From: Gammaproteobacteria bacterium
GTDB taxonomy: Bacteria; Pseudomonadota; Gammaproteobacteria; Enterobacterales; Neiellaceae
Reading direction: 5' to 3'
NCBI GenBank assembly: GCA_017425245.1
Contig: JAFOOX010000049.1
Coordinates: forward strand, 1 to 64,000
Length of the DNA: 64,000 bases
In this document: piece by piece, positions 10,011 through 17,751 of the stretch
Position numbering within the stretch: the first letter of the stretch is position 1
Layout: each line of letters starts with the position of its first letter
Made by a program: the position numbers and the translations under genes
The notes under the pieces: model-generated
What the model was told of the DNA's origin: nothing
What the model saw: the letters and a program-made list of their open reading frames with translations, nothing else
Databases searched by the model: none

Positions 10011-10097
10011 TCAGTCCAAAAACACCCCGCGTCGCGGTGCAATCACTACGACGATGCGTACGACGACGACAATCAGGGTGTTCAGCAGACGAGACAT
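10011..10097 (-). CDS. ilvL: ilv operon leader peptide
   Basis: A 28-residue open frame reading MSRLLNTLIVVVVR, then IVVVIAPRRGVFLD. Thirteen of the first nineteen residues are leucine, isoleucine or valine. This is the expected design for a multivalent attenuation peptide: a ribosome stalled at the Val/Ile/Leu codons when charged tRNA is scarce would favour antitermination at the downstream hairpin. The position upstream of the attenuator and ilvG supports the call. The ribosome binding site is weak. Confidence 0.85.
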   Translation of the reverse strand: MSRLLNTLIVVVVRIVVVIAPRRGVFLD

Positions 10098-10133
10098 CCG
10101 TAAATCCGGCATGACAGTCCAAGTGGTCGTTTT

Positions 10134-10161
10134 TGTATCACAGCATTTGACAAGCGCGCAA
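10134..10161 (-). promoter_or_regulatory. possible promoter of the ilv operon
   Basis: On the minus strand, TTGCGC (10161-10156) and GATACA (10139-10134) are separated by 16 bases. The -10-like hexamer is preceded by TG as in an extended -10. It would start transcription about 30 bases upstream of ilvL. Both hexamers deviate from consensus, so this is only a candidate. Confidence 0.35.
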
Positions 10162-10247
10162 CCGCTATTTTTACGCGTTGTTGCTGGCCCGACCAATCGC
10201 GGCTTTGACCCGGTACGTAGCACGGGAACGAACGGCAGGAGATAGTG

Positions 10248-11096
10248 ATGGCCCGAGTCCTGATGGTGATGGCGTGGCTGCTGATGATGAACGGTTGTGG
10301 CGGTAGCGGTGGTGACGGCGCAGCGGCGCCGACGGCCGCGGTAAACAGGATGGTGGCCTATGGCGATGAGCCGCTGCAGTACGGCCAGCTGCGGGTGCCC
10401 GCCGGGGTTGGCCCCTTCCCGCTGGTGGTATTGATCCATGGCGGTTGCTGGCTGCAGAGCGTCGCTACCCTCGATTATATCAGCCCGCTGGCCGAGGCCC
10501 TGACCGAGGCCGGCTGGGCCAGTTACAACATCGAGTACCGCAGCACCGACAGCAGCGGCGGCGGTTGGCCAGGCACTTTCGAAGATATCGCCGCCGCCAT
10601 TGACTTCACGCCGATGCTTGCCGCCGCCTACAACCTCGATCTAACCCGGCTGGCCGTGGTCGGTCATAGCGCCGGTGGCCAGCTGGCGCTGTGGGCCGCC
10701 AGCCGCAACCAGCTGCCCGCACAAAGTGTGCTTTATCGGCCGCAACCGGTGGTGCCCACGGTTGCAGTTGGGCTGGCGGCCATTACCGATCTGGCCAGCT
10801 ACCCGCAGCAGAACCCCAGCTGTGGCCGACCTATTGCCGCGCTGGTTGGCCAGCGGCCGGCAACGCCCGAACGGCTGGCCGAAACCTCGCCGCTGGCGAT
10901 GGGGCCGGCGGCCGCCGCCGTCAGCCTGATCCTCGGCGACCGCGACCGCATCGTGCCCCTCGCCCAGGCCGAGAGTTATCAGCTCCTGTCGCCCCAGACC
11001 CGGCTGGTCACTGTCAGCGGCGACCATTTCACCCTCACCAACCCGCAAGATGAGGCCTTTACCGCACTGCTGGCGACGCTGGAGCAAGGCAATTGA
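10248..11096 (+). CDS. alpha/beta-hydrolase (esterase-like) lipoprotein
   Basis: A predicted exported hydrolase of 282 residues. The N-terminus is hydrophobic and ends in LLMMNGC, a plausible lipobox, followed by a G/S/A-rich linker. The hydrolase core shows the oxyanion motif VVLIHGGCW, the nucleophile elbow VVGHSAGGQ and a late ILGDRDRIVPLAQAESY with GDHFTLTNP, which can supply the Asp and His of the triad. It resembles the carboxylesterase / alpha-beta hydrolase 3 group, and the substrate is unknown. AGGAGA precedes ATG 10248 by five bases; a GTG directly before that ATG is in frame but less likely. Confidence 0.8.
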   Translation: MARVLMVMAWLLMMNGCGGSGGDGAAAPTAAVNRMVAYGDEPLQYGQLRVPAGVGPFPLVVLIHGGCWLQSVATLDYISPLAEALTEAGWASYNIEYRSTDSSGGGWPGTFEDIAAAIDFTPMLAAAYNLDLTRLAVVGHSAGGQLALWAASRNQLPAQSVLYRPQPVVPTVAVGLAAITDLASYPQQNPSCGRPIAALVGQRPATPERLAETSPLAMGPAAAAVSLILGDRDRIVPLAQAESYQLLSPQTRLVTVSGDHFTLTNPQDEAFTALLATLEQGN

Positions 11097-11183
11097 GCAA
11101 AATGTGACCCGCCAAACGGGCACGGCGTGGCGCCAGCGCCTACACTGCTGGCGTCCATCCGGCTGAGTGCAAAGGGAGTTGCC

Positions 11184-12692
11184 ATGCCGATCGCCCGCCT
11201 GTTCAGCCGAGCGCTGCTCGGCATTGATGCCCCGCTTATTACCATCGAAGTGGATCTGGCCCCCGGCCTGCCCTGCTTTACCCTGGTCGGCCTGCCCGAA
11301 GCCTCGGTGCGCGAGGCCCGCGAACGGGTGCGCAGCGCCCTGCTCAACGCCGGTTTTGAGTTCCCGGCGCGGCGCATCACCGTCAATCTGGCCCCAGCCG
11401 ATCTGCCCAAAGAGGGGGGGCGCTTCGATCTGCCCATCGCCCTCGGCATCCTCGCCGCTCAGGAGCTGATCCCGCCCGCCGCACTGGAGCAGTGGGAGTT
11501 CGCCGCCGAACTGGCGCTGGATGGCTCGCTGCGTGCCGTTGGCGGCACCATTCCGCTGGCGCTGGCCGCCAGCAAAGCCGGCCGCCAGCTGCTGCTGGCG
11601 ATAGACGATGGCGCCGAGGCAGCACTGGTCACCAGCGCCCGGGTGGCGGTGGCCGACCAGCTGCTGCAGGTGGTGGCCGCTCTCAACGGCCAAGACTGCC
11701 TGGCCCGCCCCGCCCCGCGCCCGCCGGTAAGCGGCGGTGACAGCCCGGATCTGGCCGATGTGCGCGGCCAGCCGCAAGCGCGGCGGGCGCTGGAGGTAGC
11801 CGCCGCCGGCAACCACAACCTGCTGTTTTTCGGCCCGCCCGGCACCGGCAAAACGTTGCTCGCCAGCCGCCTCCCCGGCATCCTGCCGCCGCTGGATGAA
11901 GAGGCCGCCCTGGCCAGCGCCGCCATCTATTCGGTCAGCGGCCAGCCGCTGCCACCCGAGCGTTTCGGCCTGCGCCCCTATCGCTCGCCCCATCACAGCT
12001 GTTCCGCCGTGGCGCTGGTGGGTGGGGGGTCGATCCCCAAACCGGGCGAAATCTCGTTAGCCCACGAAGGCATACTTTTTTTAGATGAACTGACCGAGTT
12101 CGACCGCAAGGTGCTGGAGGTGCTGCGCGAACCGCTGGAGTCCGGCAAGGTGACCATCAGCCGCGCCGCCCGTCAGGCCGAATTCCCGGCCCGCTTCCAG
12201 CTGGTGGCCGCCCTTAACCCCAGCCCCTGCGGCCATTTCGGCACCGCTCAGATGCGCTCCAGCCCCGAGCAGATCCGCCGCTATCTGGGCAAGCTGTCCG
12301 GCCCCTTTCTCGACCGCTTCGATCTGACGGTCGAAGTCCCGCGCCTGCCACCGGGGGTGCTGACCACCGGCGAGGGTGGCGAAGACTCGGCTACCGTACG
12401 CCAGCGGGTGGTCGCCGCCCGCCAACGCGCTGAGCAGCGTCAGGGCCACAGCAATGCTGCGCTGCATGGCCGCGCCCTGCAGCGCCACTGCCAACTGCAA
12501 ACCGCCGACAGCCTGTTTCTGGAGCATGCAGTAGAGCGGATGGGGCTCTCTGCCCGCGCCCACCATCGTTTGCTGCGGGTGGCCCGCACCATCGCCGATC
12601 TGGCCGCCAGTGCCGAGATCCAGCGCCATCATCTGGCCGAGGCGTTGGGGTATCGCGGGTTTGATCGGTTGTTGGCGAGGTTGGGCGGGTAG
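11184..12692 (+). CDS. comM: ComM/YifB family magnesium-chelatase-like ATPase
   Basis: A cytoplasmic AAA+ protein of 502 residues (E. coli YifB has 506). Naturally transformable bacteria use ComM as a branch-migration helicase that extends integration of donor DNA. An N-terminal Lon-protease-like domain runs to about residue 170 (MPIARLFSRALLGIDAPLI). The Walker A motif FFGPPGTGKTLLASRLPG and the Walker B motif ILFLDELTEF follow, and the C-terminal lid is typical. The start at 11184 has AAAGGGAG just upstream. The gene is intact. The repeat island starts directly after its stop codon, so no terminator of its own can be separated from the first repeat. Confidence 0.93.
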   Translation: MPIARLFSRALLGIDAPLITIEVDLAPGLPCFTLVGLPEASVREARERVRSALLNAGFEFPARRITVNLAPADLPKEGGRFDLPIALGILAAQELIPPAALEQWEFAAELALDGSLRAVGGTIPLALAASKAGRQLLLAIDDGAEAALVTSARVAVADQLLQVVAALNGQDCLARPAPRPPVSGGDSPDLADVRGQPQARRALEVAAAGNHNLLFFGPPGTGKTLLASRLPGILPPLDEEAALASAAIYSVSGQPLPPERFGLRPYRSPHHSCSAVALVGGGSIPKPGEISLAHEGILFLDELTEFDRKVLEVLREPLESGKVTISRAARQAEFPARFQLVAALNPSPCGHFGTAQMRSSPEQIRRYLGKLSGPFLDRFDLTVEVPRLPPGVLTTGEGGEDSATVRQRVVAARQRAEQRQGHSNAALHGRALQRHCQLQTADSLFLEHAVERMGLSARAHHRLLRVARTIADLAASAEIQRHHLAEALGYRGFDRLLARLGG

Positions 12693-13042
12693 TTGTTGCC
12701 GCTGCGCGGCCAGATTGCGGCTGCGCCGCAGGCATGCCACTGCGTGGCAGCAGATGGAGGGGTTTCGCCCCCTCCACGACGAGCAGGAAGGCCGTTTCCG
12801 CACGGCCTCCCTGCACCCACCGGCGGCCCCCGAGATCACCACCATGGTGATTTGTCCGGTGTTCTGCCGGGCTACGGGGTCGCCACAATGTGCCCTCCAT
12901 GGCCCATAGTGGCTTTCGGCAACGTCCTGTTGCCTCACCCCCTACACCCAGCCGGCCGTGCGTCAGCCAGCGCCGTGCGGGTGGTGATCAAGGGGTTTGG
13001 AATACTGCGCTGCCGCTGAGAGTTGGGGCGGATGTCCTAGAA
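12693..13042 (-). repeat. island repeat copy R1 (inverted orientation)
   Basis: About 350 bases directly after the comM stop, related in reverse complement to R2, R3 and R4. The shared modules, read on the minus strand, are: a CATCCGCCCCAACTC-type start, CCCCTTGATCACCACCCGCAC, GGCGACCCCGTAGCCCGGCA, GGTGGTGATCTCGGGGGCCG, and a run of short hairpins. Three 13-base hairpins (5-base stem around TGC, or GCA on the other strand) lie at 12698-12710, 12717-12729 and 12736-12748. A larger hairpin, GGAGGGGTTTCGCCCCCTCC, lies next to them. No gene is supported here. The rest of the gap to 13163 becomes AT-rich near its right end. Confidence 0.8.
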
Positions 13043-13091
13043 CTTGGCAAGGGCTGCGCTTCGACTGTGCACGCTTTCACGCACCAGCGCG

Positions 13092-13107
13092 CACGCTTTG
13101 TGCGCAG
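13092..13107 (+). repeat. left flank repeat of AT-rich insert
   Basis: CACGCTTTGTGCGCAG occurs here, and CTCGCTTTTGCGCAG at 14841-14855. The two bracket the AT-rich segment carrying the HEPN-motif gene, and GTGCACGCT also occurs beside both. This looks like a boundary duplication or recombination junction, but the match is short and imperfect. Confidence 0.4.
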
Positions 13108-13163
13108 ACGAAAATGTAACCACATGATTTAAAATGAAGTTGGGTGTCCTGTTTCGTCTTTCT

Positions 13164-14792
13164 TCATGCCTTGTGCAGACAATGCTGTGATATACAGTAC
13201 GGAGTGTAAACACGAAACAAAAACTTTTTACATAGTTCCGTTATATGATCATTAAGTTCACTATCTTTATAAGAATGGTGCGCGAAATAATTTCTTGATG
13301 TAACGAACTTCAATAATTGTTTGAAAAAATATTTCTGATCTTTTGACCAAGTTTTACCGACATTACAAGCATCAACCTTTGAAAAGATATCTTCTGGCCT
13401 CTCTTTTAGTTCAGTTAACTTCCAAATGTTTTTATCAGCAATAGCCATGAATACAGAAGTGCTTTTACTATCACCAACCAGTTCTGGTAACTTTTGAAAC
13501 AAGTTCTTTAAGAGATCTGGTTCTTGCTCTCCAGAGAGTGAACTGCATATCTCCCGGATAGTTATCTCAGTTCTGACTGATAAAACAAGGAGGTTATCAA
13601 TTACTCTAGGCTGAACTAACCGAATATCATCCTTTGTTTTTATCAGTTCATGGAGGTCATAAAAACCTCTAATCCAAGGGTTAAAACTATTCAATGATTT
13701 TAAATAATCATATATTTTTGAAAGTTCAAAACCAGACAGCCAGTCCTTAATGTTTTCCGAATAACACGGGACATATCGTTTGAAAGACTCGAAAAATTTT
13801 ATCTCCTCGAAGTCTAGAACATCCTTCAGCTGAGACCAACTCTGCATCTGACGATCTCTATAAGACCAAGCGTCTATTGCCTCGCTTTCTTTCATCCCTG
13901 AGTAACAAAGCCACTCAAAAAGAAAATATATATCTCTTTTTAAAATGTTTAGCGCAGACTCATAGGTTTTCAAGCCTGATGATTTAAACTGGCTCTTCCA
14001 GCGGCGATGAATTTCGAGAAGCGTTGTCATATCAGATTTTAAATCTGATACAGAAGAGTTACAATGATTTAGCAAAAAATCAGACATGTCTCCAAAAGTA
14101 CATTCAAGAGTATTGTCAGACAGGTGAACTCTTGTCGTAAACGACCTAAAAAGAGCCAGTCTATTAAAGCTGGCGCTATATTTTTCAACCCATAATTTAT
14201 TAACCTGGTTATAATTATCCTTAAAAATATCGGCGCCATCAGCTTTATTAAGGTAGCGATCTATAAACTTACAGTTCTGAACCGCCTCAAATATAACATA
14301 AGCGCGCCAATAAGCCATATATGACTCATATGGCCTAAATTTGTTACCATTGGGATGTTCATAGGAAGCCAAATTAACTGGATGGCTAGTTTTATATTTT
14401 TCTCGGAACGATTCCTTAAGGCTAGACTCATATGGGTGTATAAAATCATGGAAACCTGAATCATTGTGCGAAATAATATATATGTGATAATATGCGGCAC
14501 CTTTTACAAAGTCACTTGAACTTTCTTTTACTCCCTCACCGAGACAAGGGTAGCTATCCCAGCTTAGAAAATACTCTTTTGGTAGTTCAACAAAGAGCTC
14601 ATCAGTATTGTCACCATCCAGAATTAGGTCTATTAGTTTAATGTCATAAGGAAGTTGCTTTATTCCAAGTTTCTTTTCAAGATAAGAAGCAAACCTCCCA
14701 CCGCACAAACGCATTGGCGATTCGTTATGGAGTGATATGTTTAAATAGCTCAAATAGTAATCATCTTCACAATACGTAATTTTACGATGCAT
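13164..14792 (-). CDS. AT-rich hypothetical protein with C-terminal HEPN RNase motif
   Basis: A 542-residue protein of unknown family in a clearly AT-rich segment, with many AAA, ATA and AGA codons, unlike its GC-rich neighbours. This implies recent transfer. Most of the protein is helical with no recognised domain. Near the C-terminus, LLKFVTSRNYFAHHSYKDSE has the R-N-x3-H motif of HEPN ribonucleases (R500, N501, H505, with a second H506). HEPN domains in Abi proteins, ApeA and RnlA cut RNA during phage defence. The long N-terminal region plus C-terminal HEPN recalls ApeA, a single-gene anti-phage system, but I cannot confirm homology. GGAA lies eight bases upstream of ATG 14792. It is a lone gene between repeats R1 and R2, with no antitoxin beside it. 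Confidence 0.7.
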   Translation of the reverse strand: MHRKITYCEDDYYLSYLNISLHNESPMRLCGGRFASYLEKKLGIKQLPYDIKLIDLILDGDNTDELFVELPKEYFLSWDSYPCLGEGVKESSSDFVKGAAYYHIYIISHNDSGFHDFIHPYESSLKESFREKYKTSHPVNLASYEHPNGNKFRPYESYMAYWRAYVIFEAVQNCKFIDRYLNKADGADIFKDNYNQVNKLWVEKYSASFNRLALFRSFTTRVHLSDNTLECTFGDMSDFLLNHCNSSVSDLKSDMTTLLEIHRRWKSQFKSSGLKTYESALNILKRDIYFLFEWLCYSGMKESEAIDAWSYRDRQMQSWSQLKDVLDFEEIKFFESFKRYVPCYSENIKDWLSGFELSKIYDYLKSLNSFNPWIRGFYDLHELIKTKDDIRLVQPRVIDNLLVLSVRTEITIREICSSLSGEQEPDLLKNLFQKLPELVGDSKSTSVFMAIADKNIWKLTELKERPEDIFSKVDACNVGKTWSKDQKYFFKQLLKFVTSRNYFAHHSYKDSELNDHITELCKKFLFRVYTPYCISQHCLHKA

Positions 14793-14840
14793 AATAAAAT
14801 TCCATGTGAATAGAGTATAAAAGTGTGATTAACGTGCACG

Positions 14841-14855
14841 CTCGCTTTTGCGCAG
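14841..14855 (+). repeat. right flank repeat of AT-rich insert
   Basis: CTCGCTTTTGCGCAG, the partner of the sequence at 13092-13107. Base composition returns to GC-rich immediately to the right, so this marks the right junction of the HEPN-gene segment. Confidence 0.4.
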
Positions 14856-14931
14856 TGGTGCTCGGCGGCAGCTGAGTTTCATCTGGCCTTTTTTATGCCG
14901 TATCGGAGCAAAAGTCCAGCAGGGCGCAGTG

Positions 14932-15436
14932 TTCAAGGACATCCACCCCAACCACCAGCTGCAGCGCCGTCCTCCCATCCCACCCCTGGATCACCATCCG
15001 CACGGCAGTACGAAAACGCACGGCCAGCCGGGCGTAGGGGTTGAGCTGGCATCAGCCGTTAGCGCTGCATTTCCCTCCCCCGTTTGAGCGTCAGCGCGAT
15101 CACCGTGCAGCCCATTCGGCCTGCGGGGTGATTGCCGGGCGAGCGGCCTGGATGGCCGCGAGAGCCACTAAGGCACAGGGACGTGACTTTGTGGCGACCG
15201 GCAAGCGGCGCGGATTAACCGCTAGATCCTGATGCTGGCGCTCTACCGGGCCGCCGGAGAGTGCAGGGAGGCCGTGCGGAAACGGCCTTCCTGCCCGTCG
15301 TGGAGGGGGCGGCACCCCTCCATCTGCTGCCACGCAGTGGCATTGCCTGTGCCGCAGGCGCATCTAGCTGCCGCGCAGCGGCATTCAAACCCCCAGCGCG
15401 AGGTGGGCAACCTCGCTCCGCTGCGGCGCAGCCGCA
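14932..15436 (+). repeat. island repeat copy R2
   Basis: The second copy of the repeat family, in direct orientation relative to R3 and R4. It starts TTCAAGGACATCCACCCCAA (compare CAAGGATATCCACCCCAA in R3) and continues through GGATCACCATCCGCACGG and an internal module, CCGTTTGAGCGTCAGCGCGA, that also occurs upstream of R4's core. The tail carries GGAGGCCGTGCGGAAACGGC, as in R1, and 13-base hairpins at 15329-15341, 15349-15361 (one mismatch), 15370-15382 and 15423-15435. The 14793-15529 gap holds this repeat and no supportable gene. Confidence 0.8.
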
Positions 15437-15529
15437 TTCTTGGATCATTTTTGAGCGCTGTTTGATATCGCCCGTTGATCTCAAAGCCTGTCGTGCTAGA
15501 TTTTCGGCACCCAACGCAAGGAGTGCGTC

Positions 15530-16258
15530 ATGAGACAGGTAGTGTCACCCCCGCCCATTATTCCCTCGCCCCGGCCATCAAACCCAACAGCACTGGAGCT
15601 GGCCATCCACCGGTTTGAAGAACAGGCCAAGGCCTACCACTACGAGAAAACCAAGTTGGCGAAAGCCACGGGTCAACCCAGTGAGATCGCCAAAGCACGG
15701 GCCAAGCTGGATCGTGATTGGCAACATCTGCAGCGCGAGCGCATCCGCATCTCGACCCAGGCGCAGTTACAGAGCAGCCTCGAAGATTATCGGGCTGCCG
15801 CTAAACAGAAAACGGAAGAAGAGCTTCTGGCCGAACCTCACCATCCAACCAGGGTGCTTGCCCGTCACCTGACTGCCGTTGGCGAGCCCAAGCCAAGCCG
15901 TGATCACGACCCGCACCACATCATTGCTGGCAAAGGGCGTTTTAGACCTCGCGCCATGGAACAAGCGAGACTTGGGCTGCACATGCATGGCATCGGTATT
16001 AACGATGCCATCAATGGGGTGTGGTTGCCGCGCTCCAAGGCCGACAAAGGGCATTGGGCGACGCCAGAGTCACCTGCGCATCGCGAGATCCACAGACACA
16101 ACTATGAGATGTGGATCTGGAGGCTTTTCGGCAGCAACTCGCTGCCAGAAACCGTAGTCAAACAGCGGTTGAGAGTCGTGAAACTGAAACTGAGGCTCGG
16201 TGGCTACCCCAGCGAGATTGTTCAGCCTAAAGACCCGCAGAGGAGTGGCAACTCATGA
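15530..16258 (+). CDS. AHH-family nuclease toxin (HNH/Endo VII superfamily)
   Basis: A protein of 242 residues. A proline-rich start and a long charged helix (about residues 20-100, probably coiled coil) lead into a C-terminal domain. That domain has DHDPHHIIAGKGRF (histidines 129-130), a GIGINDAINGVWLP segment and AHREIHRHNY. This matches the AHH nuclease family of bacterial polymorphic toxins, which cleave DNA or RNA. There is no signal peptide, Rhs, PAAR or LXG delivery domain, so it is an orphan toxin or a cargo effector. AAGGAG precedes ATG 15530, and the stop overlaps the next start as ATGA. The downstream Imm11-like gene makes a toxin/immunity reading strong. Confidence 0.85.
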   Translation: MRQVVSPPPIIPSPRPSNPTALELAIHRFEEQAKAYHYEKTKLAKATGQPSEIAKARAKLDRDWQHLQRERIRISTQAQLQSSLEDYRAAAKQKTEEELLAEPHHPTRVLARHLTAVGEPKPSRDHDPHHIIAGKGRFRPRAMEQARLGLHMHGIGINDAINGVWLPRSKADKGHWATPESPAHREIHRHNYEMWIWRLFGSNSLPETVVKQRLRVVKLKLRLGGYPSEIVQPKDPQRSGNS

Positions 16259-16833
16259 GTGCCGCCTATCTGCTCAAAGAGGTGCCAGACCGCTTTTACG
16301 GCTCTTCGATTACCATCAGCGAGTTAGCTAAGCAGCTCGGTGGCGCTAATGGCATGCTACGACGGCTATTCCTGCAACCAGAGCAGAATGAGGCGATGGC
16401 CAGCTACTGGGGAACAGTCACTGACCACTGGATGAAGCGCTCCGCCACTAGCCACGAAAAGCCGGATATCTGTCTATGGGGCTCAGGGAGCTTGTTGCTC
16501 AACCTGCGGGCGTACAACGCGCTGCGAGAGCCGCTCAGCGGTCAGGGCGAGTTTCTGCCGATCACCGTCGACCTCGATCCGATGTATGTGTTCAACTGCC
16601 TGACGTGGGGCAAGGAGGACATGGGGTTAACGGAAACCCAGTACGTCGATGGCTACGAAGATGGCATCGCCACCCTGGCATTCGAGCCTGACGACATCGC
16701 CACCAAACTGGTGTTTAAGTCGAGGCTGGCGGGCGCCGGTTTGGTCTTTGTGTCGCATTCTTTTAAGGAACTGATCGAAGGTCACCAGCTGCAGGGGCTG
16801 CGCTTTGATGCTGACCTGATGAATCCGTTTTGA
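16255..16833 (+). CDS. Imm11-like (DUF1629) immunity protein
   Basis: A protein of 192 residues, translationally coupled to the toxin by an ATGA overlap. The segments PDICLWGSGSLLLNLRAYNAL, LREPLSGQGEFLPITVDLDPMYVFN, VFVSHSFKELIE and a final LQGLRFD match the Imm11 pattern, in which a 'leaves/sets state of' residue run is followed by a vFvSdaFk.li motif. Members are encoded directly after polymorphic toxins and neutralise them in the producing cell. It should bind and inhibit the AHH nuclease; that pairing is inferred from gene order and family. Confidence 0.8.
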   Translation: MSAAYLLKEVPDRFYGSSITISELAKQLGGANGMLRRLFLQPEQNEAMASYWGTVTDHWMKRSATSHEKPDICLWGSGSLLLNLRAYNALREPLSGQGEFLPITVDLDPMYVFNCLTWGKEDMGLTETQYVDGYEDGIATLAFEPDDIATKLVFKSRLAGAGLVFVSHSFKELIEGHQLQGLRFDADLMNPF

Positions 16834-16859
16834 GGCTGTCCTTGGTACAGAACCGGCAG

Positions 16860-17265
16860 ATCAAGGATATCCACCCCAACCACCAGCAGCAGCGCCGTAC
16901 TCCCATCCCTCCCCTTGATCACCACCCGCACTGTGCCAGCTAACCCACGGCCGGCTGGGCGTAGGGGGCGAGCTGGCATGGATGCCAGCGAGAGCAAATC
17001 TGGGCAGGACAGCCCATATTTGCGACCCCGTAGCCCGGCAGAACCTTCGTCAGTAATAGATGGTGGTGATCTCGGGGGCCGACAGGGTTCGCCAAGGGAG
17101 GGTTCGGCGACCCTTCCTTGGCTCGTCGTGTGGGCGCGAAAGCCCACTCCAGGCGGCGCAGCCGCATCGGCCGCGTAGCGGCATTCAAACCCCCAGCGCG
17201 AGGCGGGGAGCCTCGCATTCTGCCGCCACGCAGTGGCACGCCAGCGGCGCAGCCGCGATCCCGCG
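16860..17265 (+). repeat. island repeat copy R3
   Basis: The third copy. It begins with CAAGGATATCCACCCCAACC, and the core is 16911-17265. The core is collinear with R4's core, 355 bases each at a fixed offset of 456 bases, and differs at about 23 positions by eye. Hairpins of the 5-GCA/GTA-5 form lie at 17153-17165, 17170-17182, 17225-17237 and 17244-17256. A larger stem, GGGTTCGCCAAGGGAGGGTT with CGGCGACCC, is also present. No gene is supported in this copy; the long minus-strand frame across R3 and R4 looks like a by-product of GC-rich repeats. Confidence 0.85.
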
Positions 17266-17280
17266 GCACCATTGGGACAT

Positions 17281-17751
17281 CCATCCCTGCTATCAGTAAC
17301 ACCTTGTATTTCCGCCGTTTGAGCACCAGCGAGATCACCGAGCAGAGCGGCACAATCAATCTCTAACCCCTTGATCACCACCCGCACCACGCCAGCTATC
17401 CCACGGCCAGCTGGGCGGAGGGGTTGAGCTGGCAGGGATGCCAGCGAAAGCAAATCTGGGCAGGACAGTCCATATTTGCGACCCCGTAGCCCGGCAGAAC
17501 GACAGCCAGATATGGATGGTGGTGATCTTGGGGGCCGACAGGGTTCGCTAAGGGAGGGTTCGGCGACCCTTCCTTGGCTCGTCGTATGGGCGCGAAAGCC
17601 CACTCCAGGCGGCGCAGCCGCATCGGCCGCGTAGCGGCATTCAAACCCCCGGCGCGAGGCGGGGAGCCTCGCATTCTGCCGCCACGCAGTGGCACGCCAG
17701 CGGCGCAGCCGCGATCCCGCGCCGCAGGCGCATCTGCCGCCGCGCAGCGGC
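17281..17751 (+). repeat. island repeat copy R4
   Basis: The fourth copy. An upstream module, ATCCATCCCTGC with CCGTTTGAGCACCAGCGAGA (also inside R2), leads into the 355-base core at 17367-17721. It carries six 13-base hairpins: 17609-17621, 17626-17638, 17681-17693, 17700-17712, 17719-17731 and 17739-17751. It ends within ten bases of the mog stop codon. The whole 16834-17759 gap is R3 plus R4 with no convincing coding region. Confidence 0.85.

Noticed and set aside
10641-11996. Long minus-strand open frame across the hydrolase and comM genes
   Set aside because: It is antisense to two well-supported genes, has no family match by eye and reflects the GC-rich codon pattern.
12681-12710. Island insertion inside comM, as for AbaR elements
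   Set aside because: The comM frame is full length and ends normally. The repeat begins after the stop codon.
13164-14792. HEPN/MNT toxin-antitoxin pair
   Set aside because: No nucleotidyltransferase gene lies on either side. The gene is alone between repeats.
16782-17603. Long minus-strand frame across R3 and R4
   Set aside because: It repeats itself because the DNA repeats, overlaps the Imm11 gene and changes frame relative to R1 and R2. It is noted only as a possible short relic.
12693-17751. CRISPR array
   Set aside because: Repeats are long, few and unevenly spaced, with genes between them. There are no unique spacers of constant length and no cas genes.
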